Assembly: GCA_964428055.1 (NCBI GenBank) | Contig: CAYRWM010000025.1 | Coordinates: forward strand, 1 to 30,900 | From: CAYRWM01 sp964428055 | GTDB lineage: Bacteria; Bacillota; Clostridia; Christensenellales; Christensenellaceae | DNA length: 30,900 nt | Direction of reading: 5' to 3' | Part shown: positions 23,853 to 30,900 of the stretch, one piece after another | Position numbering within the stretch: the first letter of the stretch is position 1 | How the letters are laid out: each line of letters begins with the position of its first letter | Position numbers and translations under genes: made by a program | Notes under the pieces: model-generated | Told to the model about the DNA's origin: nothing | Database searches by the model: none | What the model saw: only the letters and a program-made list of their open reading frames with translations

Positions 23853-25241
23853 CTATTTGAGCACGTAGACGGTCAGACTTCTCCTGCCCCATGAATTGCA
23901 GGCGGATTCGTCCGGCTGGTCGCCCATGTAAACGTCCAGCCTGTTGCCGCTGACGCCCGTGTCCACTACGGTCCCCGTTCCGTATCCGGGTACGTATATC
24001 CGCGTGCCGTACGGGAAAACGCTCTTGTCCGCAGCTATGGAACCTTTTGACAGAGGCACACCGCTGCTGCCCACTCCGCTGGGATCGCAGTGAGAGCAGT
24101 AGGCTGTGACCGAAACGTTTACCGCATAGTCGACCTTGCTCTGCAGATCCTCGGGAGCGCCTTCTGTCGATGCCCGCGACGGTGAGGAACTGCCCGATGA
24201 TGAACTACCCTTTTTCTTGCCCGATGACGATCCGCCCGATGACGATCCGCCTCCGGAAGATGTCTGCTTGGGCTGCGGGACTCTGGTGCCGACGGACAGT
24301 ATCTCATCCACCGGTTTTTTGGTGACAGTCTCGTCGACTATCTCCGATGAGAACAATACTCCGTTCTTATATGTATCCTTGTACTTTACTTCCTTTTCGC
24401 CTTCCTGACCGTACTGCGTGATCTTCTGGTCGCCCTTCAGCAATTTGTCGGTCTTTACGGTGACTTCCTTAAAGCCGAGGACCTTTGTCTCGGTCCGGAA
24501 CTCTGTCTCAACGTTTATATAGTCGATGGTCATTCCGGGTCTGACATATGAGTCAGCGGCCGGATATATCTCATCGCCGTCTTCGGTCTGAACTCCGGCA
24601 AGATCCAGCGCATCGGCCACGGTTCCCGCGACCATTGTAACGTTTGTGGATTCCGTGCCGTTGTTCACGGTAAGGTCCATCGCTCTTCTTATTATTATAC
24701 TGGTTCCGTCTTCTATCTCGGCCGAGGCGGGCGTTTCCAGATAATCGCTGCTGCCGACGGTTATTCCGTTTATATCAAGGAATTCGCCGACGGTCTCGGC
24801 TTCCGTATCAGCCACGAATTCACGCCCTCCGTCATTTATGGAGACTGTGTGTATTTCCTTTTCAAACAGGGTCGGAAGGAACAGGAAAGAGAATATGAGA
24901 ACAGCGCCGCAGATGACTGCAGGCACTATAAAGAAGGCCGCGCCGGAACGCTCTCCCGCGCCGGAGCCCGAAATGTACGGGCGTCTCCTGACGGGGACAG
25001 TATCAAAATCAAACGCCGGGCTGCCGCCCTTAGCGGCCGGGGTTCTTCCGGTCCTTGCGCTCTTCCGCTTTTCCTTTATCTTCCCGGACAGCTTGGAAAA
25101 AGGAGATTCCTTTTTCGCGTTCTGTTCATTTAAGGGGATAAAGTCATTGTATACGGAAGAACTGCGCCTTACCCTGTATAGCCAGGTGTTGGGCAGCTGC
25201 GGGCCCTGATCCCTTGTATTCTTACCATCTTTTAGAGACAT
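23853..25241 (-). CDS. YabE-like wall protein with DUF348 repeats, G5 and 3D domains
   Basis: A 462-residue, single-pass exported wall protein. Order: basic cytoplasmic N-terminus (1-104, Lys/Arg-rich), transmembrane helix at about 108-130 (FFIVPAVICGAVLIFSFLFL), two DUF348 (YabE) repeats at about 140-240, a G5 domain at about 245-320 (VETEFRTETKVLG..., KEVKYKDTYKNGVL), a Ser/Gly/Lys-rich linker, and a C-terminal double-psi beta-barrel 3D domain with three Asp (IAADKS, VVDTGVSG, LDVYMGD). Such proteins are predicted peptidoglycan lytic transglycosylases related to resuscitation factors. ATG at 25241 has AAGGTG just upstream; an earlier ATG (25265) is less likely. It is divergent from a penicillin-binding protein and upstream of rsmA. 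Confidence 0.92.
   Translation of the reverse strand: MSLKDGKNTRDQGPQLPNTWLYRVRRSSSVYNDFIPLNEQNAKKESPFSKLSGKIKEKRKSARTGRTPAAKGGSPAFDFDTVPVRRRPYISGSGAGERSGAAFFIVPAVICGAVLIFSFLFLPTLFEKEIHTVSINDGGREFVADTEAETVGEFLDINGITVGSSDYLETPASAEIEDGTSIIIRRAMDLTVNNGTESTNVTMVAGTVADALDLAGVQTEDGDEIYPAADSYVRPGMTIDYINVETEFRTETKVLGFKEVTVKTDKLLKGDQKITQYGQEGEKEVKYKDTYKNGVLFSSEIVDETVTKKPVDEILSVGTRVPQPKQTSSGGGSSSGGSSSGKKKGSSSSGSSSPSRASTEGAPEDLQSKVDYAVNVSVTAYCSHCDPSGVGSSGVPLSKGSIAADKSVFPYGTRIYVPGYGTGTVVDTGVSGNRLDVYMGDQPDESACNSWGRRSLTVYVLK
24219..24248. repeat. Tandem 15-base repeat in the 3D-protein linker
   Basis: GCCCGATGACGATCC occurs twice head to tail (24219-24233 and 24234-24248). It encodes repeated Gly-Ser units of the flexible linker, in frame (five codons per unit), so unit number could vary between strains without breaking the gene. 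Confidence 0.8.
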
Positions 25242-25266
25242 ACATATCACCTTCCGATGTTCCATT

Positions 25267-25296
25267 AATATACCCTAAACGGACATAAAAAGTCAA
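25267..25296 (-). promoter_or_regulatory. Promoter for the YabE-like gene
   Basis: On the minus strand, TTGACT (25296-25291), 18 bases, TATATT (25272-25267), about 25 bases before the ATG. Confidence 0.55.
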
Positions 25297-25372
25297 ATTT
25301 TTGGCTTAAACAAGGCATTTTTTGGTGTACATTCCCCACTTTGGCAACTTTGTTTAAAAGCTGCCTGCCGGT

Positions 25373-25402
25373 TTTACAAAATACCGTTTGCGGATATATA
25401 AT
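25373..25402 (+). promoter_or_regulatory. Promoter for the penicillin-binding protein, possibly leaderless
   Basis: TTTACA (25373-25378), 18 bases, consensus TATAAT (25397-25402). The ATG is at 25409, only six bases after the -10 hexamer, so transcription would begin at or next to the start codon. No Shine-Dalgarno is present. Confidence 0.5.
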
Positions 25403-25408
25403 AGTAGT

Positions 25409-27556
25409 ATGAAAAAGTATGTCTCTTTAGTTTTAGTCATCATAATGATCGCGGCATGCGTCATGGTATCATCATCCTGCGGCGATATGACCGGCGGAGC
25501 GGTATCGACAGGCTACGATTTCTGTGCGGCCATATGCGACGGCAGATACGAGCAGGCATATGACCTTTGCTATGCCGGCAGCGATGATCTGGGCGACAAG
25601 GAATCCTTTGCCCAGAGATACAAAAACATATATGAAGCACTTCAGATAACGGAAACCAAGCTCGCTTCGAGGGAAGTAAAGGAGATAGAGGACAGCGAAT
25701 GCTTCTCTCTTAACTATACCGTTGATTTCAAGAGCGATCTTCTGGGCGATTTCTCGCATGAGTATCAGGCGATGATCATGCCTGACGTCAGGGGATACAG
25801 CATAATGTACGATCCTTCCCTCATACTCCCGTATATGCAGGCAGGCGACTCTGTCAGGGTAAAGACACTCAAGGGAAGGCGGGGCGAGATATTCACGAGC
25901 GACAGGGAACTGCTGGCTCAGGACAGTTATGCCCAGTCGGTCTGCGTTACGGTCGAGGGTCTGGAAGACAGCGTAGCGACTGTTGCAGCCCAGCTTTCAG
26001 GCATAATCGATGAGGACGCATCCGCCATAGCGGAAAAGATAAACAAAGCCGAGGAGAACGGACAGGAACTCGTCGTAGTGAAGGAACTGATGAGAGATAC
26101 TCTGGACGAGGAGACCGTAGCGCAGATTGAGCAGATCAAAGGCGTGAAGGTGGACGATACGTCCGTAAGTCCCTTAAGATACTATCCGCATATGGACGCG
26201 GCAGCGCATATAGTCGGCTACGTGACGCCGGCTACGGCCGAAGACATAGAGAAGGATCCCAGCATACAGAAAGATGATGTGGTCGGAAAATCCGGTCTTG
26301 AGTTCACGTATGACGGCATGCTTAGGGGTAAGGACGGAAAGAAGATATACGTTGCCGATTCCCTCGGTCAGGAAAGATATGTGATATACGAGCAGCCATC
26401 TCAGGACGGCGCGGACATAACGCTCACTCTGGATTCGGCTCTTCAGGACAAGACTTACACGGTACTCGCCACTTACTTAAAGGAAGGGCAGAGCGGATGC
26501 GCAATAGTCATGGACTACAACACGGCTGCAGTCGAAGCCGCTGTATCGTATCCGGGCTTTGATCCCAACTGGTTTACCATATCCATGGATCCCGATGTAT
26601 GGGATTACCTTATGGATGAAGAATCAGGCTATCCACTGGTCAACAGGGTGACACAGTCGGTGTATCCTCCGGGTTCTACGTTCAAGGTGTTCACCTGCGT
26701 GCCCGCACTGGAGAACAAGCTGCTGACAGCAGACCAGGAAGTGTTCCTCGATATAGAGGAGAACAAATGGACTCCTCCGGAATCGCTCGTCGGCAACAAA
26801 TGGACATTCCCGCCGATCGTAAGGGCGGAGCCCACAAAAGGCGATGTCTACAATCTCATAAACGCCCTCAAGTCATCCGACAACATATTCTTCTCGTATG
26901 TAGCGATACTGGAGGGAGAGGATATGTTCATGGACTACATGGACAGGATAGGCATAGACGGATGCATAGATTTCGATCTTCCCGTAACACCCTCCTCATT
27001 CAAGAGCAACGCCACCGAGATGTCGCTCCATCTGCTCGCGACTTCAGGATACGGCATGGGTGAGATACAGACGACTCCGCTGCAGCTGGCCAGCATGTAC
27101 ACCTGCTTTATGAACAACGGCGATATCTTAAATCCGTATATCATAAAGAGCATAGAGAAGACTGAGAACGGTGAATATCACACTACCTACGAGGGCAAGA
27201 CGACCAAATACAGAGAGAACATAATGAAACAGGAGACCATCGATACCCTGAAGGGTGCGATGAAGCAGGTCGTTGAGACAGGTACCGCGTATCAGCTGGG
27301 CCTCAAGAATCTCGACATCATAGGCAAGACCGGAACGGCCACGCTCAAATCGACGGGCGCGTCCTCCCGTGAGGTCAACTGGATAATACTCTTAAGCCGC
27401 GTTGAGGGCGATGAGAAGCTGGTACTCGTTATGGTCGACAGCCGTGCCGACGAGGGCGACAACAAGTTTGATATAGCGAGAGAGCTGATAAAGCCCTACG
27501 GATACAGCGAGGGCAAGGAATACGGCGGCGAAGATGATGACACGGAAAGCGAATAA
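25409..27556 (+). CDS. Class B penicillin-binding protein (transpeptidase), lipoprotein-anchored
   Basis: A 715-residue monofunctional DD-transpeptidase that cross-links peptidoglycan outside the membrane. Order: lipoprotein signal with SSSC (Cys25), an NTF2/MecA_N-like domain at about 35-150 (FCAAICDGRYEQAYDLC...), a PBP dimerisation domain at about 155-330 (GRRGEIFTSDRELLAQD, YYPHMDAAAHIVGYV) and the transpeptidase domain from about 345. The active-site motifs are STFK with Ser423 and Lys426, SDN at 490-492 and KTGT at 640-643. The MecA-like N-terminus groups it with PBP3-type class B proteins of Bacillota; the sequence alone does not say whether it gives beta-lactam resistance. The acidic C-terminal tail is GGEDDDTESE. 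It is divergent from a predicted wall lytic enzyme. Confidence 0.94.
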   Translation: MKKYVSLVLVIIMIAACVMVSSSCGDMTGGAVSTGYDFCAAICDGRYEQAYDLCYAGSDDLGDKESFAQRYKNIYEALQITETKLASREVKEIEDSECFSLNYTVDFKSDLLGDFSHEYQAMIMPDVRGYSIMYDPSLILPYMQAGDSVRVKTLKGRRGEIFTSDRELLAQDSYAQSVCVTVEGLEDSVATVAAQLSGIIDEDASAIAEKINKAEENGQELVVVKELMRDTLDEETVAQIEQIKGVKVDDTSVSPLRYYPHMDAAAHIVGYVTPATAEDIEKDPSIQKDDVVGKSGLEFTYDGMLRGKDGKKIYVADSLGQERYVIYEQPSQDGADITLTLDSALQDKTYTVLATYLKEGQSGCAIVMDYNTAAVEAAVSYPGFDPNWFTISMDPDVWDYLMDEESGYPLVNRVTQSVYPPGSTFKVFTCVPALENKLLTADQEVFLDIEENKWTPPESLVGNKWTFPPIVRAEPTKGDVYNLINALKSSDNIFFSYVAILEGEDMFMDYMDRIGIDGCIDFDLPVTPSSFKSNATEMSLHLLATSGYGMGEIQTTPLQLASMYTCFMNNGDILNPYIIKSIEKTENGEYHTTYEGKTTKYRENIMKQETIDTLKGAMKQVVETGTAYQLGLKNLDIIGKTGTATLKSTGASSREVNWIILLSRVEGDEKLVLVMVDSRADEGDNKFDIARELIKPYGYSEGKEYGGEDDDTESE

Positions 27557-27601
27557 AGTGTATAATATATTGGTAAGGATTTATTGTAAGAGGACTAAAT
27601 G

Positions 27602-28114
27602 ATGAGCAACGGTTATGATTACTATGAGAGAACGTCAAGACAGAGGAGGCCTTACGCTAGACAGGTAAGACAGGATGCTTACGCTGAGCGTCCGTACGAC
27701 GGCAGAGGCAGACAGGTCAGGAAGGTCAAAGAGGATCTGATCCTGAAGAGCTTCGGCATACTGGATTTTGTGTGGGGCATGATCGTTCTGTTCGGAGTCG
27801 TCGTGTACTTTATAATGAGTGCCGGTTCGACAGTGCTGGAGGGCCCGGAGGTGTTCGCGTGCATCATATGCATACTGGCATCAGTGCTCTGTATTTACGC
27901 GGGTCTGCTCTCCTACAGGACCAGGTCGCGCAGAAGGAACTCCATGAGAATGGCGTCCAGCTTTCTGGCGTTCGCGGTGTCGGTATTCACTCTGATACTG
28001 TTTGCGGCGCAGGGAAACAGCAAGTGGATCTACGGACTTCTCGGATGCGTTTTCTCGATACTCATCTATCTTGAATGCAGGAAACTGGCGTTCGGAACTG
28101 TTCGCGGTCAGTGA
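27602..28114 (+). CDS. Hypothetical four-TM membrane protein
   Basis: About 170 residues, no recognised family. Residues 1-45 are very rich in Arg and Tyr and polar (YYERTSRQRRPYARQ...), then four hydrophobic segments at roughly 50-70, 83-103, 118-138 and 143-160 separated by a basic loop (SYRTRSRRRNSMRMA). By the positive-inside rule the N-terminus and this loop face the cytoplasm. AAGAGGA lies five to seven bases upstream of two adjacent ATGs (27599 and 27602). A TATAAT hexamer at 27561-27566 suggests its own promoter. The basic, disordered N-terminus may bind nucleic acid, phospholipid or a partner; this is speculation. Confidence 0.7.
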   Translation: MSNGYDYYERTSRQRRPYARQVRQDAYAERPYDGRGRQVRKVKEDLILKSFGILDFVWGMIVLFGVVVYFIMSAGSTVLEGPEVFACIICILASVLCIYAGLLSYRTRSRRRNSMRMASSFLAFAVSVFTLILFAAQGNSKWIYGLLGCVFSILIYLECRKLAFGTVRGQ

Positions 28115-28154
28115 CGTAAAATAGACAAGTGTGAACATTTTGTAAATAAAAATG

Positions 28155-28183
28155 TTGACCTTGTCTTTTTTTATGTATATAAT
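28155..28183 (+). promoter_or_regulatory. Strong promoter for the 88-residue hydrophobic protein
   Basis: TTGACC (28155-28160), a 17-base spacer and TATAAT (28178-28183). About 55 bases of leader follow, ending in AAGGAAGGAGA. Confidence 0.65.
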
Positions 28184-28245
28184 TATTGTGTCTATGAATG
28201 TAGACAGACTTAATAACAATTGTTTGTTTAAGGAAGGAGAACATA

Positions 28246-28512
28246 ATGGGAGCATTAATTTGTGGAATTATTTCATTAGTACTCGCTATTCTCGGATTCT
28301 CAATTGCACCTATCTGGGGAGCAATCGTTGCTATCGTTCTCGGCATCATCGCCATCAACATGGCTAAGAAAGCTGCTGCAGACGACGGGAAAGCAAAAGC
28401 TGGTAAAGTTCTCGGCATCATCGGCCTGATCCTCGGTATCATTTCTCTTATCGTTGGTATCGTTGTCGTTGTTGCTGCCGTAGCACTCGTCGGCGGACTT
28501 CTCGGTATGTAA
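28246..28512 (+). CDS. Small DUF4190-like two-helix-pair membrane protein, probably highly expressed
   Basis: An 88-residue, very hydrophobic protein with two Gly/Ile-rich membrane stretches (about 1-38 and 52-87) around a short charged loop (MAKKAAADDGKAKAGK). This pattern, with AGKVLGIIGLILG after the loop, is typical of DUF4190-type proteins of unknown function. All 18 isoleucines use ATT (6) or ATC (12) and none use ATA, while neighbouring genes use ATA heavily. With the near-consensus promoter, a strong Shine-Dalgarno (AAGGAAGGAG) and its own terminator, this points to high expression. Role unknown. Confidence 0.82.
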   Translation: MGALICGIISLVLAILGFSIAPIWGAIVAIVLGIIAINMAKKAAADDGKAKAGKVLGIIGLILGIISLIVGIVVVVAAVALVGGLLGM

Positions 28513-28531
28513 TTACTGAACAGTTTTTAAG

Positions 28532-28556
28532 AAAGGCGGTGCATCCGCCTTTTTTA
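28532..28556 (+). terminator. Rho-independent terminator
   Basis: AAAGGCGG (28532-28539) and CCGCCTTT (28545-28552) around TGCAT, then a T run, closing the single-gene unit of the small hydrophobic protein. Confidence 0.88.
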
Positions 28557-28596
28557 TTTGCATTTATAGAAATAATAAAGGTTGTGATTTTTAATT

Positions 28597-29820
28597 ATGG
28601 AAAAAGTAAGCAATAAAAGATGGGGTTACGTTGTTGCGGGTACCATAATACTTCTCTTTGCCGGACTCATTTACGTATGGTCTTTATACAAGGTTCCTCT
28701 GAACACGGCGTTTCCCGACTGGACGGCTTCAAACCTGTCGCTCGTCTTTACGGTTTCGATCATATGTTTCTGCCTGGGCGGATTCCTGGGCGGCAAGTTT
28801 TCAAAGAAGATGTCGCACAAAGTGCTCATTCTTCTGGCGGCCGCGTTCCTATTTGTCGGCTACATGGTGTCGTCAATGATCAGCGGCATGGAATCGGGAG
28901 CGGCTCTTGCAGTCCTGATCGTATTCTACGGCATAATATGCGGTCTCGGATCGGGCTTCTGCTATAACGCGGTCTTAAGCTCGGTCGTAAAGTGGTTCCC
29001 CGAAAAGGCGGCCACTGTCTCCGGAATAATGCTGTTCGGCTTCGGCGCGGGTTCGCTCGTACTGGGTTCAGTGATCAGCATGCTGATAGCATCCGGAAGC
29101 GTATTCGATACATTAAGATACATAGCGATAGCTGTTGTCATAGTGCTCGTTATAGGCGCATTCGTCATCAAGGTGCCGAAGGGCGAAGCTGCGGCTGCGG
29201 CCAAGTCTGTTGACGAGAACAAAAAGCAGTATACTCCGGGGCAGATGCTGAAGTCCCCGTCGTTCTGGCTGTTCTTTATCTGGGTCGTTCTGGGTAACGC
29301 ATCGGGACTTCTCGTTATCAACTCTGCGGCGAACATAGCTGAAGCATTCGGTCTGATAGCTCTGCTCGGCATGCTGGTGTCCGTCATGAACGGCGGCGGC
29401 CGTATATTCTACGGCTTCATGTTCGACAAGTTCGGCAGAAAAGTCTGCATGACACTTAACAGCATATTGCTGCTGGTATCCGGCATACTGCTGGTCACAG
29501 GCGGCATATCCTTTACCGGCGGTCTTGTACTCGTCGGTATGCTGGTCGTTGGTCTTGCGTACAGCTGCTCGCCCACAGCGTCAGCGGCGTTCACGCGTTC
29601 CTCATACGGCAGCCTTCACTATGCGGAGAACTTCGGCGTGGTCAATTTCTCGCTGATCCCTGCAGCCATAATCGGTCCCATGATCGCCGGCTCACTCTTT
29701 GAGAGCTCCGGCGGAAGTTATGATTCGACATTCCTTATGGTCATCATATTCGCAGTGGCTGCGATAATCATCAACTTCATTCTGGGCGCGACAGAAAAGA
29801 AGGAGGGCCTCGGCAAATAA
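28597..29820 (+). CDS. OFA-type MFS transporter (oxalate/formate antiporter family)
   Basis: A 407-residue major-facilitator protein with 12 predicted helices. The N-terminus (NKRWGYVVAGTIILLFAGLI, YVWSLYKVPL) and the segment YGIICGLGSGFCYNAVLSSV followed by KWFPEKAATVSGIMLFGFGAG are typical of the OFA group, which exchanges oxalate, formate, lactate or other small organic acids. The second half has SPSFWLFFIWVVLGNASGLL and GRIFYGFMFDKFGRK, the MFS cytoplasmic-loop motif. Substrate cannot be set from sequence. The Shine-Dalgarno is weak (AAAGGTTGTGA). It stands alone between two terminators, so no enzyme partner shares its transcript. Confidence 0.87.
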   Translation: MEKVSNKRWGYVVAGTIILLFAGLIYVWSLYKVPLNTAFPDWTASNLSLVFTVSIICFCLGGFLGGKFSKKMSHKVLILLAAAFLFVGYMVSSMISGMESGAALAVLIVFYGIICGLGSGFCYNAVLSSVVKWFPEKAATVSGIMLFGFGAGSLVLGSVISMLIASGSVFDTLRYIAIAVVIVLVIGAFVIKVPKGEAAAAAKSVDENKKQYTPGQMLKSPSFWLFFIWVVLGNASGLLVINSAANIAEAFGLIALLGMLVSVMNGGGRIFYGFMFDKFGRKVCMTLNSILLLVSGILLVTGGISFTGGLVLVGMLVVGLAYSCSPTASAAFTRSSYGSLHYAENFGVVNFSLIPAAIIGPMIAGSLFESSGGSYDSTFLMVIIFAVAAIIINFILGATEKKEGLGK

Positions 29821-29841
29821 GAGGACCCCTACAGCTGTTTG

Positions 29842-29875
29842 AAAACGGCCGTATCCTTAGGGACGCGGCCGTTTT
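29842..29875 (+). terminator. Rho-independent terminator
   Basis: AAAACGGCCG (29842-29851) and CGGCCGTTTT (29866-29875), with TCC/GGA extending the stem, then Ts. It follows the MFS gene. Confidence 0.88.
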
Positions 29876-29968
29876 TATGATATAATCTATATATCCGGAA
29901 ACAACAGAATAATAATGGTTCAGCATCTTGATGATGTGCGGTATTTTAATTTGCAAGGAGGGTTTATT

Positions 29969-30817
29969 ATGATCTGCATAGGACAGCACGCTGACAACAA
30001 CAGGGCTGTATTCGGGACTTTTGAACAGTCACTGGAACAGGCAAGAAAACTCGGTATGGAACATATCGAGATAGGCACGTATATCGGTGAGTACTTCATA
30101 ACGGCTCTCGGATTTGAGCCTTCCGTAAACCTTTTGGACGATCCGGTCATTTACAGGAAGATGGCCGATGCCGCCGGCATAAGATTCTCACAGGTGGACG
30201 CGGCATCCCCGATGTTTGAGATGGTAGGTTCTACAAGGGGCATATACTATACTACCCAGGCAATAAGGTTCGCTCAGGAACTCGGAGCCAAGAGCGTTGA
30301 TACCACGGACAGGGCGGCCGAAGCTGATTTTTACACCAGGGATTACGCCTGGGATTTCGGTATAAAGAACTACACCGAGCTTCTGAAATGGGCCGAGAAT
30401 CATAAGATGGTAATAAATGTTGAGACACACGGGGTGTTCACACAGGATCCTGAGTTCATGATAAAGTTCATGAAATATTTTGATTCCGAGTGGCTGGGAA
30501 TAAACTTTGACACTGGCAATACTTATATAGCGGGTAATGATCCCCTTGAATACTTGAAGGAAGTATTCCCCTATGTGAAGCATATGCATATAAAGGATGT
30601 CGATCCCGTGCTGGCTGATGAAAGCCGCGGCGACGAGAACGGTATTCCTACTTCGTTCATCCCGATTGGAAAGGGATGCAATGCGGATAATATCGAAAAG
30701 TGTCTCGAGTACCTGAAGGAAAAGGACTGGTCGGGAGATATATCTCTTGAATGCGCGGGTACGGATGAGAACGTCGAGGCGTCCTACAAGTGGATTAAAG
30801 AGATAGTTGACAGATAA
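29969..30817 (+). CDS. Sugar phosphate isomerase/epimerase (xylose isomerase-like TIM barrel)
   Basis: A 282-residue protein of the xylose isomerase-like/AP endonuclease 2 superfamily, which isomerises or epimerises ketoses, inososes or related compounds with a divalent metal. Likely metal ligands in order: Glu in VINVETHGVF, Asp in GINFDTGNTYIAG, His in KHMHIKDVD and Glu in DISLECAGTD. ATG at 29969 is chosen over an in-frame start 54 bases upstream because CAAGGAGG lies directly before it. Substrate unknown. It is not clearly tied to the sugar-isomerase-like genes earlier in the window. A candidate TATAAT at 29881-29886 lies just after the terminator. Confidence 0.88.
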   Translation: MICIGQHADNNRAVFGTFEQSLEQARKLGMEHIEIGTYIGEYFITALGFEPSVNLLDDPVIYRKMADAAGIRFSQVDAASPMFEMVGSTRGIYYTTQAIRFAQELGAKSVDTTDRAAEADFYTRDYAWDFGIKNYTELLKWAENHKMVINVETHGVFTQDPEFMIKFMKYFDSEWLGINFDTGNTYIAGNDPLEYLKEVFPYVKHMHIKDVDPVLADESRGDENGIPTSFIPIGKGCNADNIEKCLEYLKEKDWSGDISLECAGTDENVEASYKWIKEIVDR

Positions 30818-30843
30818 CTTGTAAAAAAAAGAAAGAGCGCTGA

Positions 30844-30900
30844 TGTGAACTGCTACCCGTTAAGTAGACAGGTAAAATAATTAAAGTCTTTATCTCCGGA
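30844..30900 (+). mobile_element. Probable left end of an IS3-family insertion sequence, cut by the window edge
   Basis: The sequence TGTGAACTGCTACCCGTTAA (30844-30863), then GTAGACAGGTAAAATAATTAA, resembles the terminal inverted repeat of IS3-family elements, which typically read TGAACTG-N-(A/C)CCC...TTA-G-TAGACAG. No transposase sequence is visible before the window ends. The call rests on recalled consensus only. Confidence 0.4.

Noticed and set aside
24180..24260. Short repeated GATGACGATCC-like units that could suggest a CRISPR or minisatellite.
   Set aside because: They are in frame with the Gly/Ser linker of the 3D-domain protein and have no spacers; they are a coding tandem repeat.

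Overview
The window comes from a bacterial chromosome, most likely an anaerobic member of the Bacillota (Clostridia). Three lines of evidence point there. First, gene content: a ferredoxin-like Fe-S protein, a metallo-beta-lactamase/rubredoxin fusion, a HisG-short/HisZ histidine operon ending in a PHP-type HisJ phosphatase, a YabE-like G5/3D wall protein next to rsmA, and a lipoprotein class B PBP. Second, strong purine-rich ribosome binding sites. Third, base composition near 50% GC with very frequent ATA (Ile) and AGG/AGA (Arg) codons. Genus cannot be assigned from the sequence alone.

Layout. 1-2.2 kb: tail of a LuxR-type regulator, an MBL-rubredoxin protein (-), then a divergent 4Fe-4S protein (+). 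2.2-7.7 kb: aminotransferase, AlkD-like glycosylase, DUF4349 lipoprotein (all +), aldo/keto reductase (-), a 10-TM metal-exporter-like permease and a YjbQ-family protein (+). 7.7-9.4 kb: a first L-fucose/arabinose-isomerase-family protein (-) with its own promoter and a leader of about 90 nt. 9.4-17.7 kb: a complete, tightly packed histidine operon (-), hisZ-G-D-C-B-H-A-F-IE-J, most junctions overlapping by 1-4 bases. 17.7-21.3 kb: a second minus-strand operon of four genes in the order isomerase-like, small ACP-like protein, SufS-type desulfurase, SufE-type sulfur acceptor; a divergent AraC-family regulator follows at 21.5-22.5 kb. 22.5-25.2 kb: ybaK (+), converging on rsmA and the G5/3D wall protein (-). 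25.4-30.8 kb: penicillin-binding protein, a small membrane protein, a strongly promoted 88-residue hydrophobic peptide, an OFA-type MFS transporter and a sugar-phosphate isomerase/epimerase-like TIM barrel (all +). The last ~60 bases look like the outer end of an IS3-family element.

The part least explained by known biology is the AraC-flanked cluster at 17755-22502. A carbohydrate-isomerase-like enzyme rich in cysteines, a carrier-like protein that seems to lack the phosphopantetheine serine, and a SufS/SufE sulfur relay share one transcription unit, without any SufB/C/D scaffold gene. It may be a dedicated sulfur-transfer pathway acting on a sugar or sugar-derived compound. That role is inference; the gene order, spacing and motifs are read directly.

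Intergenic regions are short. Seven clear Rho-independent terminators and about ten plausible sigma-A-type promoters could be placed. No rRNA, tRNA, CRISPR array or T-box leader was seen.
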